A DNA stretch of 11,264 nucleotides from Thermomucor indicae-seudaticae (GCA_000787465.1 JSYX01000848.1:1-11264), one strand, 5' to 3'; shown: positions 1 through 8,256, counted from the stretch's first letter. The notes: a model not told the origin generated them from the letters alone. Program-made: numbers and translations.

Positions 1-121
1 AAGACGCAGAGTCCGTCCTAACCTCGTAACATTCCAGTAACAAACTGGGAGCACGCAATAATGCACGCCAAAGTTATGGAATCCTGGCAACATTTTGGTA
101 ACATGAGGTTTTTTTGCAGTG
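1..121. other. Left flank, no gene seen
   Basis: This is short AT-rich sequence outside the first element. It holds no convincing open frame or RNA gene. A GG plus seven-T run at 107-115 resembles the GG plus six-T run just right of the element (3303-3310), so it could be a worn target-site duplication. Confidence 0.4.
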
Positions 122-332
122 AACAGTGCACGACCGAAGCAGAGGACCAAGCTTTCTATTCCTTATTTTTCTTGTCACGAGAGAAATATCAACATGCGAG
201 AATAAACAGCAAAAAGTGAATCAATAACAAAACTCTTCCTTATGTTATTGTTTTTTCTGTTAACGTTGGAACCAGCCAAAACGAAAGACGTAGCAACGAA
301 AAAGGACGAATTGGGCGCAGAGCCTTTTCTTT

Positions 333-337
333 ATTAT
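333..337. repeat. Target-site duplication, left copy (ATTAT)
   Basis: ATTAT directly precedes the TG that opens the LTR. The same five bases follow its terminal CA at 637-641. The undisturbed partner repeat (near 3086-3092, opposite strand) has ATTAT only once. Confidence 0.8.
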
Positions 338-636
338 TGTCGTATCCAGAATAAGACAATAGAAGAAGTACGCTAATTCGGATAAAGTACAATCCGATCA
401 GTTACCAAGATCTGGAACAAGTGCAATAACATAAGTGAAACGACAGATTTATTGTATAAACGTTATCCCGCAATACCAATCATGAAAAGTAAAAATAGGA
501 TCTCTCTTTGTAGTCAATGCCAGGGGATCTCTGCTCAAGAATAAACACCGGCTGAACAGTCTCACCGTACTTCTCAGTCTCTGCCTTTCTATCGTTTTCA
601 TATAACTTAAACGATACGACACTTTACTACATCACA
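338..636 (+). mobile_element. Solo LTR of an LTR retrotransposon
   Basis: A 299-base insertion in the left inverted repeat begins TGT and ends ACA. It is flanked on both sides by the five-base duplication ATTAT, the signature of retroviral-type integration. A TATA-like GTATAAAC lies at 454-461 and an AATAAA-like signal at 540-545, suggesting plus orientation. No gag, pol or second LTR is present, so this is what remains after LTR-LTR recombination. The matching place in the right repeat is an empty site, which fixes the insertion boundaries. Copia or Gypsy family cannot be told from the LTR alone. Confidence 0.8.
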
Positions 637-641
637 ATTAT
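637..641. repeat. Target-site duplication, right copy (ATTAT)
   Basis: This is the second copy of the five-base duplication, directly after the CA end of the solo LTR. It is followed by TGTTTGGC, which continues the inverted repeat. Confidence 0.8.
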
Positions 642-1062
642 TGTTTGGCTACCGTCGTCTGAAGCGCATGTTTGGAGTCTTCACCGAGATGCTCTTCGTC
701 TCCTCATCAATTTCGTTCACCTTTGCAATCAGCGCCCGAAGCTCTTCCTCTTTGGCATGTGGGAAGGAGCGTAATTCAGCACGACGAGTTAGGCGCGATA
801 ATGCTGAAATGAGGTCGTCTTTCAGACTGCGCTGAGGGGAGGCTATGGTGCCTGCTTCATCTGCTGCTCCAGGCAAATTACTTTCATCCGCAGCAGTGCT
901 GGAAGAAGGCAGTGGTGGTGGCGGTGGCGCTTGCGCAATAGATCTTATGCTTAAATTGCCACTGTCACTGTGCTGGACAAGAAACATGTGTTTGCATAGC
1001 CAGTATAAGAAGGTATACGCAGGACAGGAACACCTTTCCAGTTGTACGCCGTCAACGTGGAC

Positions 1063-1108
1063 CTTTTAAGCAAGGGTTCTATTAGCGATTTGTCATTTTC
1101 TACGCTAC
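1063..1108 (-). other. Intron in element 1 transposase (46 bases)
   Basis: The donor GTAGCG follows ...QERKEI and the acceptor is TTAAAAG before VHVDGVQLE. A CGCTAAT motif inside could be the branch site. The splice is phase 0 and joins the catalytic-core exon to the exon whose first residues complete the SWIM finger. Without it two in-frame stops (TAG, TAA) separate the halves. Confidence 0.65.
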
Positions 1109-2011
1109 TATCTCCTTGCGCTCCTGCATTATAAGTCGGCCTGCAATGCAGAACGATGAAACAATATATTCTGTATCGCTAACTTTCTCGACCATGGTTT
1201 CGACCATAGCTTCATCTATTGCCTCAGCTTTCATTTCTTCTCGTCGGTATTGTCTTTCAGCGATGCTCATCCGCCCAACTTTGGCTGTCAGCCTGGCAAT
1301 TTCCTTCACATCGTTTTCGACTTCTGTCGTCAATATGTATATGTATATCAAGAGATCCAGGCGCTGGTTGCGGCCGCGGTTTAAATATATGGTCTTCAGC
1401 CGGTTATGCCAGCTTTCGACATAATTATTGGTTTCCATGTTTGTATATACGTTCGGTTGGTGAGAACGTGTCCACTAAACGCACTTTTCCCCATTAACCC
1501 ATTGCGTTAAGAAATACTCGATAAAACGAGTCTGTTCCGCACATTTCACTTTAAATTCATCGAGGTGAGTCAAAAACGCTTCACGGTCATTCTCCCGCAT
1601 CAAGCCAAGAAGATCCTCGCGTAAATCTGCCGTTAATTCTTCCTTCTTTTGTGGATCCTGGCAATCAACTTTTGCCAGTATTTGTTGCATGCAGGTACGG
1701 GCAACATGCCACGTACAATATTGTACGGCAACCTTGTTGACCCAGACAGCGCCTATGGCATTATACTCTGGCAAGCTGCAGTCGATGATCACTTTGACTG
1801 GGTGTACGCCAAGTTTTTGCAGCCAGCGAAACCAGTTAACAAGTGATTCGGCTGATTGGTTATTAGTGAACAAGTAAGCCGCGGACACTCCACGACCAGC
1901 AACATTGTGACGAATAACAATGGTGTACAAAATGCCGTTTCGATAAGGACTGATATCGCGGGTAGCATCAATACAGACATACTTTGCTTCCACCAACAAG
2001 CCTTCTGCCAG

Positions 2012-2045
2012 CTCGACCAAAAACCGAAGGTAAAGGATTACTTAC
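2012..2045 (-). other. Possible short intron in element 1 transposase (34 bases)
   Basis: A perfect GTAAGT donor follows GFLVVA and a CGAG acceptor precedes LAEGLLVEAKYV. Both are phase 0, and the change of frame needed here is satisfied. Thirty-four bases is shorter than every other intron in the window, so a simple frameshift is an equally good explanation. Confidence 0.35.
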
Positions 2046-2980
2046 TGCAACGACCAGAAAGCCACGTTGCATAATGTTGTTGTTGCAATTCACCGAGCCA
2101 AGCGTGCACTGAATCGAAGTCATCTTGATCTCTGCGTGATTTTTTGACAGCATCTTATAACAGATGTTATACACAACCACAGTACTGATATACGCAGCGC
2201 GCTGCTTGGGCTGCTCGTCTGCGTACACCCTCTGAAGTTAAAAACGGACTTGGCGAGCGTCATAACGTTTCTCAAGTTCTTCTTCGATCCTTCTAATGAC
2301 CTCAGGCTTGTTCGGAAGAAATAGAACATCTTCAATGCTGCCTGGCGTACGGTTAACGTGCTCACCGATGAACTCAAACGTAGCTTTATCTGGTGTCTCA
2401 CGGTAGCAAACAACATTAAGGCGCGCTGTGCAGCCTACTTTCTTTGATTTCTTTCGGACCGGTCGAGTTTTTCCGCTCTGACCACCGGTAACACGTGCTG
2501 CGTGCGTGCGCTTTGTTCCAGAACGATGACAGTGATGATATTTTGCCCAAAGTTTTTTCGAAGATCGCACGCGTTTACGCTTTGGTGCATCTTCCCCATT
2601 TTCCTGACCTCTATAAGCAACAACGAAAAAGCGCCCGTTCATAAGCTGTGCGAATTACGCCGCCAGAATACCCGTTTAATAAGTTCGCAACGCACGATCG
2701 CGTTCGCCCTCAGCAGGATCGTCGAACCGTGCGCGATGCTTCAAGATCCACACGTTCCCATTTTCCACCGGAGTCCGAGCCAGAACAGAGTGGTACTCGC
2801 TGATTGAGTACTCTGCAAAGTTTTGCACACGCTGCGGCGCGAGGAGATTAACAGCATTAGCATCGGTCATTTCGGATGAGGAAGCAAGACTCGAAAGAGA
2901 GGAAGAACTACAAATTTTCAATAGTGCCTTGTTTTTCTTTGCCCAAAAAAAAGAAACGACTTCCTTGACATAGAAAACGT

Positions 2981-3079
2981 GAAAACCTTCCAGCGCTGAT
3001 TGCAAAGGTGAGGGAAATTGATGAGGAGATGGAGAGCACCTCAGTGAAGGCTCCAAACGTGCGCTTTAGACGACAGTAG
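2981..3079 (+). pseudogene. Inverted duplicate of the transposase C-terminus inside the right repeat
   Basis: The plus strand reads ALIAKVREIDEEM...APNVRFRRQ-stop, close to the genuine end of the element 1 transposase on the minus strand (ALIAKVNEIDEET...TPNMRFRRR). It exists because the inverted repeat includes the last codons of the gene. It has no start or upstream coding sequence and lies antisense to the transposase 5' region, so it is not an independent gene. Confidence 0.75.
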
Positions 3080-3302
3080 CCAAACGATAATAAAGAGAAG
3101 GCTCTGCGTCCAATTCGTCCTTTTTTGTTGCCGGGTCTTTCGTTTTAGCTGTTCCAGCGTGAACAGAAAGAAAAAATGACATAAGGAAGAGTTTCGTTAT
3201 TGATTCACTTTTTGCTGTTTATTCTCGCATGTTGATATTTCTCTCGTGACAAGAAAAATAAGGAACAGAAAGCTTGGTTTTCTGCTTTGGTCATGCATTG
3301 TT
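2985..3302 (-). repeat. Right terminal inverted repeat of element 1
   Basis: This is the reverse complement of the left end, uninterrupted here. It preserves the pre-insertion site of the solo LTR (single ATTAT). It also lies upstream of the transposase start and so probably holds the promoter, although no clear TATA box could be assigned. Confidence 0.85.
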
Positions 3303-5198
3303 GGTTTTTTCTTTGAATCTCTTTGCATCATGTCATCTCTTCGCATTTGTGAACTTCGTGGTTGTCATTGGCGAATCTACAACCTGCCACAGTTAATGTC
3401 GAGGGCGATGGTCGAAGTATTTTTGGAGCAAAGGTGCGAATGCAATTGAAGTTGGCAAAGGAACTGAATGCAGGTATGATGGTCCACGGCGGTGTAGCGA
3501 CTTTGCGAAAAAAAATTTTGGAGAAAATTGCATTGTTTTAATCCTTACACTTTGGGGTACATAAGTACTTTCGTAAATGCAGTGGGAAATACCAGAACAC
3601 TCACAAGCTGACCGATAAGACGCATCAAAGACAGAAGAAGAGCATGAAAACTAACTGTCCTTTCCGCTTACTAGCTCATCCTTGCAATGGTTCTTGGCGG
3701 GTCGATGATGTCAGGGATGAACACAACCATTCCATGACCGATACTCCTGCTGCTTACGCTCAGCATCGAAAGATCGGCGAACAACAAACGGCGATCGCTG
3801 AGAAAATGGTCAAGGCCGAAGCCAGACCGAAGATGATTGTCGAAGCACTACGGGAACGCGACAACAGTATCACCGCGACTCCAAAGGATATAAGCAACAT
3901 TAGAGCTTGATTATTTCAGCAAATCAACAGCGCCAGTAGAGGGGCAATGGCAAAAGCTGCTGAATTTTTGGAGAAACGCCAATATATAGTGCGTTACCAG
4001 AGAAACTTGAGCAACGAATTAGAGTCGCTGTTTTTCTGTCATCTAACAAGTGTTGAGCGAGCCAGGCGACTGTTCGAAGTATTGGTGGTTGATGCCACGT
4101 CTAAGACAAACAAGTTCAAAATGCCCTATGTGCAAATGGTTGGCATAACTAATGTGGGGATCAAAGCACCAATGACGTTCACAATCGCTGGCGCGTTCAT
4201 TCGCGACGAAACTAAAGCAACATATCAGTGGATTGCCAGCTGTTTGGACGAAAATCATATATGCACCTGTTCACGTTAAGCCACGAATCATAACCATGGA
4301 TTCATCTGCGGCCGAACTAGCGCGTTCAACATGACGGTCCCATCAAGCGTGCAACTTCTATGCACTACGCATATCCACGCAAACTTTCGGTCCAAATGCA
4401 GTAGCGTATTCGCGAAGAGGAATCCCGATGAGCACTAAGAAACAATGATGACTGCAGTGCGGGATCTGATATATTCACGAAGTTATGACGATGTCGCTGA
4501 AGCGCAGAAGTTCATCGCAGCCGCTCAATTCAGCACGGATCCTGATTATATAATTAATTATCTTGAAAGACAAGATACGCAGTTCCACTGACTTAAAAGT
4601 CTTCTCTATTTCCAACCCATAATTGATCGAATACAGTATGCTCCGTAAAAAGGAGATATGGTTTGGAGCTTATACAAGAAAACTTTTGTACTTAAATGCA
4701 ACAACCACGGAGCGTGTGGAAGGAGCACATGCAGTCTTGAAGCGAAATTTGAATTTAGCAGGGAGCTTATTGAGCGCTCTGACTCATATAGACCAATATT
4801 TACAACAACAGGAATAAAGTGTAACGGTTAACATATTCCCGTTTTATTTTGTTAACGGGTTTTGATGAAATAGAATGGTGCCATCAATTTGATCACAGCT
4901 AAGCATAAGTTGCAGTACGACCCTCATCTTCCCGAAGAAGACCAGCATATGCTTCAGTATCTAGTGAAGCAGGTATCAAGTTTCGTCATTGATACTTTAA
5001 GAAAAGAACTGCATCGTGCCAGGGAAGAAAAGTGGGCGACGCACGAAGATTGCCTATGCTCAGCACGCAGAATATATGGATTGCCATGTAGACAGCAGTT
5101 GCAGAATGGCAATCCCATTCCGCTAAGTATGATCAATGAAAGATGGTATCTAACACCACCCTGGAACGGAAATGGACAAGCTATATCAGAATATCCAC

Positions 5199-5260
5199 GT
5201 AAGCTTGTCAATGTCCGCTGTATTAGACTCTGTGCTAACGCGTCATATCTATGAAATAAG
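5199..5260 (+). other. Intron in element 2 gene (62 bases)
   Basis: The donor GTAAGC follows QAISEYP, a GCTAACG branch-like motif lies about 20 bases before the end, and the acceptor is AAATAAG. The splice is phase 1 on both sides and corrects the frame exactly, joining the SWIM exon to the LESSQNG...TEQLLRQVQ coiled-coil exon while removing a TGA and a TAA. Confidence 0.75.
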
Positions 5261-5590
5261 TTGAATCTAGTCAAAATGGGATCAGCCATGGATATATTGA
5301 AGAACGAACTGAGCAATTGCTTCGCCAAGTTCAGAAAATAATAGAAAACCGTCAATCTGAAGAACAAAAGGAATCTGTCTTGGCTGAATTACAAACGTTC
5401 GTCGAGAAAGTGGCTGCGTTAGTGGCGCAACCAGCCCTGCGAGATTTGAAGGAGTCAAGGATAGCCACAACGAAAGGGCGACCTAGAAGCAGCAAGCGAA
5501 CAGCAACGGATTTTGGTCGACCCGATAATGTTAAGAAGCAAAAACAGAACAAAACAATGACCACTGCGGATGTAACGGATGTCATTCAAG

Positions 5591-5644
5591 GTATGTATCT
5601 ATCTACAAAGTTCATTTTGTACATGAAATCCGAGTCCTTGATAG
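5591..5644 (+). other. Possible intron in element 2 gene (54 bases)
   Basis: A consensus GTATGT donor follows TDVIQ, and TTGATAG is a workable acceptor 54 bases on. The length is a multiple of three, so the frame stays open with or without splicing; only the donor and the typical length argue for it. Confidence 0.4.
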
Positions 5645-5850
5645 TTCCTACGGTCCACACAAACGAAATCAAGTTTCTTTCACCCATCACACCGACAAAC
5701 TACCATAATACTGCCAGTCCCCCGACGGAAACAGTCAGGCCCTTGGGTAGACCGGCAACGCAAGTCGCGGAGAAAGCGTCAAGCCAAGAAACAGAAAGGC
5801 TGATATTACATTCACGAAAGCCTGTTAAGGAAAGTCAAGAGCTTGACTAG

Positions 5851-6919
5851 AAAAGTCTAAGCAACTATCGCCACCCTGGGTCGTCTGCTGGTCACAAATC
5901 CCTGGCGCGGAACCCTAATCGACAACAATCGTGTTATGTCGATGTTGTTGTCGAAGTCCTAATGCGAGGCCCTTTATACCATTTCCCCGAACCTTCGAAC
6001 GGAGAAATCCCAAGCCCTGATCAACTATTTAGATTACTATGGGACCATACAAATGCGGGCACATTTGTCGAAGGCAACCAGTTGGCAAGGGAGCTGATTT
6101 GGGGCGCCACCACTTTATTCGGCCGTAATGAGGGTAGTGACCTTGTTTCCGTTCTTCACTATCTATTAGATAATGTCTTCGACGGGCTACATCACAGCAC
6201 ACGAATACGCTTCTGCTTCAGTGTCGAAACTAACCTGCATCGTAAGGGTTATGCCCCATGCGAATACAAGACAAAGAAAAGCATTGCCTGCACTGCTATA
6301 TTTGAGGAAAAGCTTTGAAGAATTCGGACTTGGGGACAAGAAAGAATCTGAATTCGAAGACGCAAAGATCGAAATTGTCCAGAGACCTCGCTTTTCTGGA
6401 CTAGAAGAGGAACGATCAATGACCCTCAATAATATCAACTGGTTTCCTGACTATTTCATTGTCATCGACGTGAGCTGCAGTCAGACGATCGATTGGCGAA
6501 AAAATCAGGAAACCAACAGCAGTCTACAAGTGGGCTATAGTCCAACAGTAACCTTTCATGGGTATGCATGGTACGAAATCTGCGCACGTATCTTCTCCAC
6601 GTACTGGGAGGGCCATCATTGGGTAGCTCTCTGCTCGTTCGATGGCAAGTTGTACCGCCTTGACAACTTGAAGGGAGAAGCCGAACTGCTCGCGACCGGA
6701 ACGGAAAGGTGCAGGAAAGCCTTAGCCAGACAACATTCGAACACGTCAGATGTAATGTACAGATTTATCAAGGACCACGAAAGCGATTTTGAGAATGAAA
6801 ACACTGATACGAAGATCGTTGCCATTCCGGATTTCGTTGCCTACAACGAGAAGATGCATGAACTTGCGGCGAAGTTTGACGATACTATAGAAAAAGCAGA
6901 CGTTACACTAGAGCACTAG
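5851..6919 (+). pseudogene. Ubiquitin-specific-protease-like domain at the C-terminus of element 2
   Basis: The domain is in frame with the transposase part, separated only by the TAG at 5848-5850. Boxes typical of USP/UCH deubiquitinases appear in the right order. The Cys box is QQSCYVDVVVEVL (nucleophile Cys at 5932-5934, which lies upstream of the ATG at 5962). A region like the QDA/YLLD segment follows (SDLVSVLHYLLDNVF), then a PDYFIVIDVS strand. The His box is EGHHWVAL (His at 6614-6616), and YRLDN supplies the acidic residue (6662-6664). A frameshift lies near 6290-6315, after CEYKTKKS, where the frame moves to the one reading KSFEEFGLG. The coding sequence ends at TAG 6917-6919 after an acidic tail. 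The order Cys, His, Asp argues against Ulp1/C48, which has Cys last. Such a module could remove ubiquitin from the transposase or host factors; that role is inference. Confidence 0.65.
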
Positions 6920-7020
6920 ATCCAATAACTTTATATTTTATCTTTATTATTATTATTAAAACAATTGATTGGCTTATCCTTTCCCATGCACAAGAAATGA
7001 CGAGCTGGGGTTCCATGTGG
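6920..7020. other. AT-rich 3' flank of element 2
   Basis: No gene is seen. A short TTA microsatellite lies at 6944-6958, and the stretch probably contains the polyadenylation region of the element 2 gene. Confidence 0.4.
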
Positions 7021-7215
7021 TGTCCGTAAGAGTTAAGTAGGCTATGGGTGTCCGTAAGAATCAAGTAGGCTATGGGTGTCCATTACGACCAAGTACCCAG
7101 TGGGTGGTTGCCCAAAACAAGCAAATACCGGGTGGATGTCCATAAGATGCTAAACTGACTATTTCTACCGTGACTGCTGGGTGTCCCTAAGGACTGCTTT
7201 TGTGGGTGTCCGTAG
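7021..7215. repeat. 28-base minisatellite, degenerating rightward
   Basis: Units start at 7021, 7049, 7077 and 7105, each 28 bases long and ending GGG. The first two differ at two positions (TGTCCGTAAG + AGTTAAGTAG or AATCAAGTAG + GCTATGGG). The third and fourth are increasingly diverged. Further GGGTGTCC-TAAG-like cores occur near 7137, 7181 and 7204 at irregular spacing. It lies between two convergent pseudogenes and directly beyond the broken end of the OTU domain. Subterminal repeats of a transposon are one possible origin. Confidence 0.75.
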
Positions 7216-7445
7216 CTTTTCCTTGAGCCAAATATTAGTCCTTTCGTTTCTTCAATTCCTCTAGCCTGTCATCCTTCACTTCAGGCCACCGATTTTCGTT
7301 CCCTTTGATGGCAACCGCCAGAGCTCGGAAACCACAGTTGCCATCGGGGAAGGGGTTCACGACATCGAATAATTTATCCTTTGGTGTTGAAGGATTAAGT
7401 ATGTCCCACCGAGACAAAGGAAGGAGCGTTTTCAGCTTCCTTGTC

Positions 7446-7504
7446 CTGGGCTTTCACCGTACATATTAATGACCATCATAGAATGAAAAATCCAGAATAA
7501 TTAC
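7446..7504 (-). other. Intron 4 of element 3 gene (59 bases)
   Basis: The donor is GTAATT and the acceptor GCCCAG, both phase 2. It joins GGVSKW to TRKLKTLLPL, and through it the linker exon to the OTU exon, removing an in-frame TAA. Confidence 0.75.
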
Positions 7505-7752
7505 CATTTCGAAACGCCTCCCTTCCCCACCGCTGTTCTCGCTTTCGTTACCGCCATTTTGTCCTGTATCTCAAGCTTTGTCAAGCTGCGTTTTCTCGAC
7601 GGTCTGCCTTTCGTTTTGTTATCAAAAGCCGGAGATTTAACATCCTCCAGCACATCTCTCTTCTTTTCCACTATTTCCTCCAGGCCTTTGATAACGCTTA
7701 CTTTTTCCTGGATGCTTGACGCGTTCGTGGCTATTCCCTCGATCCATTGATA

Positions 7753-7804
7753 CTCGCGTTAGGGCATCCACCAGGAAAAAACAAGAGGTACAGCTAAAAT
7801 GTAC
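7753..7804 (-). other. Intron 3 of element 3 gene (52 bases)
   Basis: The donor is GTACAT, a CCCTAACG branch motif lies near the end, and the acceptor is GCGAG, phase 0. It changes frame so that TTLLYK continues into YQWIEGIATN and the TKGRP linker. Confidence 0.75.
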
Positions 7805-7914
7805 CTTGTATAGAAGGGTAGTTAGTTTGCTAGTCAGCTCGTCATGCTTGCTATCTTGCCTCTGACGGAAATTGCTGAACGCTTCCCGAATTACGGCATC
7901 AACGTCATCATAAT

Positions 7915-7972
7915 CTGTGAAAGTCATCGGTATTGATGCAATAAAGCACGATATAAAATCAAAATCAATTAC
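7915..7972 (-). other. Intron 2 of element 3 gene (58 bases)
   Basis: The donor is GTAATT after NYDESE, the acceptor is TTTCACAG, phase 1, rebuilding the Asp codon before YDDVDAVIRE. It removes an in-frame TGA. Confidence 0.75.
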
Positions 7973-8256
7973 CTTCACTCTCATCGTAGTTCAATCGCCA
8001 TCTTCTGGGAATCATTGCCCGTGGTATTTTTTCACTTCATCGCGGCAATAAGTCCTTACAGGGCAGACCGTAATTAGCCCGAATAGAGCACATGCAGTGC
8101 TCATACTCGTAACCCCATGCTTCTTCAATTTCCAGTTCGATCATTTCAAGCGCGAATCCAGATACTTTTCCACGCAAAAGCTGCGGACGTGCGCTGTGTT
8201 TGTTTGTCAGATACTTAGGGTCATGGCCAAAGGTTTCCATGTCAACGCGATAAGCC

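Larger units (their letters stand above)
122..748 (+). repeat. Left terminal inverted repeat of element 1
   Basis: This pairs with the reverse complement of 2985-3302. The outer arm (122-337) matches 3302 down to about 3086. The match resumes after the solo LTR at 642 and runs to about 748. The inner part contains the real 3' end of the transposase gene, including its stop codon (minus strand, 649-651), so protein-coding sequence lies inside the inverted repeat. Confidence 0.85.
649..2870 (-). pseudogene. FAR1/MULE-type transposase of element 1, interrupted by stop codons
   Basis: This is a DDE transposase of the Mutator superfamily, which would cut and integrate the element by binding its inverted repeats. 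From an ATG at 2868-2870 (begins MTDANAVNLL) it runs as follows. A basic region and zinc-binding-like module (2350-2540) has Cys at HHCHRSG and VGCTAR and His at GEHVN, where the usual second His is Asn. The first Asp is in CIDATRD (1967-1969) and the second Asp in IIDCSLPEYNAI (1781-1783). CTWH follows near 1706-1717, the probable catalytic Glu is in NNYVESWHNRLK (1415-1417), and a CSC...CKH SWIM finger spans 988-1032. A proline-rich linker and coiled coil end in FRRR-stop at 649. The same frame is broken by TAA at 2676-2678, TAA at 2655-2657, TAA at 2238-2240 and TAG at 1475-1477; homologous-looking sequence continues after each. One intron (1063-1108) and a doubtful one (2012-2045) join exons. 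There is no C-terminal protease, unlike the other two MULE genes here. Confidence 0.8.
122..3302 (-). mobile_element. MULE-type DNA transposon with long terminal inverted repeats (element 1)
   Basis: The two ends are reverse complements of each other over about 320 bases (122-748 against 2985-3302, ignoring an insertion in the left copy), roughly nine in ten bases matching by eye. Between them lies one minus-strand transposase pseudogene with FAR1-like zinc-binding, DDE and SWIM regions, the layout of Mutator-like elements. The element is 3181 bases long, or about 2.88 kb without the nested LTR. MULEs normally leave 9-11 base duplications; no clean one flanks this copy, only a GG/poly-T resemblance (107-115 against 3303-3311, 8 of 9 bases), which would leave six unpaired bases on the left. 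The copy is dead as it stands because its transposase contains stop codons. Confidence 0.8.
3353..5850 (+). pseudogene. FAR1/MULE-type transposase part of a transposase-USP fusion (element 2)
   Basis: One reading frame can be followed with breaks. The N-terminal part (3353-3538) contains LKLAKELNAGMMVHGG and lacks a certain start. A FAR1-type zinc module follows: Cys in FRKCSGKY, Cys in KTNCPFR, and HNH in RDEHNHSM (3566-3731). The catalytic core has its first Asp in LVVDATSKTNK (4091-4093), its second in IITMDSSAAELA (4299-4301), LLCTTHIHANF (about 4346-4378), and Glu in TTTERVEGAH (4719-4721). The SWIM finger is CLC...LPCRQ (5051-5095), where Gln replaces the usual His. After an intron (5199-5260) come a coiled coil and a basic TTKGRPRSSKR linker. 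Breaks: TAA 3539, TGA 3908, a shift at about 4260 and back at about 4320, TAA 4436, TGA 4589, a shift before 4623, TAA at 4814 with an unresolved junction to 4874, and TAG 5848. It is unrelated in detail to the element 1 transposase. No inverted repeats of its own were found. Confidence 0.8.

Noticed and set aside
340..636. MITE with short inverted ends GTCGTATC/GATACGAC
   Set aside because: The right arm lies 15 bases inside the end. TG...CA ends and the five-base duplication fit a solo LTR exactly.
641..1497. Plus-strand ORFs opposite the element 1 transposase (641-835, 845-1069, 1116-1424, 1219-1497)
   Set aside because: They are antisense shadows of the minus-strand frame, which carries the SWIM and Glu motifs.
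3246..3449. Plus-strand ORF crossing the right end of element 1
   Set aside because: It is hydrophobic and motif-free, begins inside the terminal repeat, and overlaps a better frame leading into the element 2 zinc module.
1475..5850. Alternative genetic code with TAA/TAG as sense codons
   Set aside because: TGA stops also interrupt the same genes and true frameshifts are present, so decay is the simpler reading; genes also end at TAG and TAA where the family would end.
5962..6318. A separate gene starting at the ATG at 5962
   Set aside because: The frame is open upstream to 5851 and the upstream part contains the catalytic Cys box, so the ATG is an internal Met.
6602..6700. Ulp1/C48 SUMO protease reading of GHHWVAL...LDN
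   Set aside because: In Ulp1 the catalytic Cys follows the His and Asp; here a Cys box precedes them and no QxDCG-like motif follows, so a USP fits better.
7021..7132. CRISPR-like array
   Set aside because: The units are contiguous with no unique spacers and degrade progressively, and the genome is eukaryotic; it is a minisatellite.
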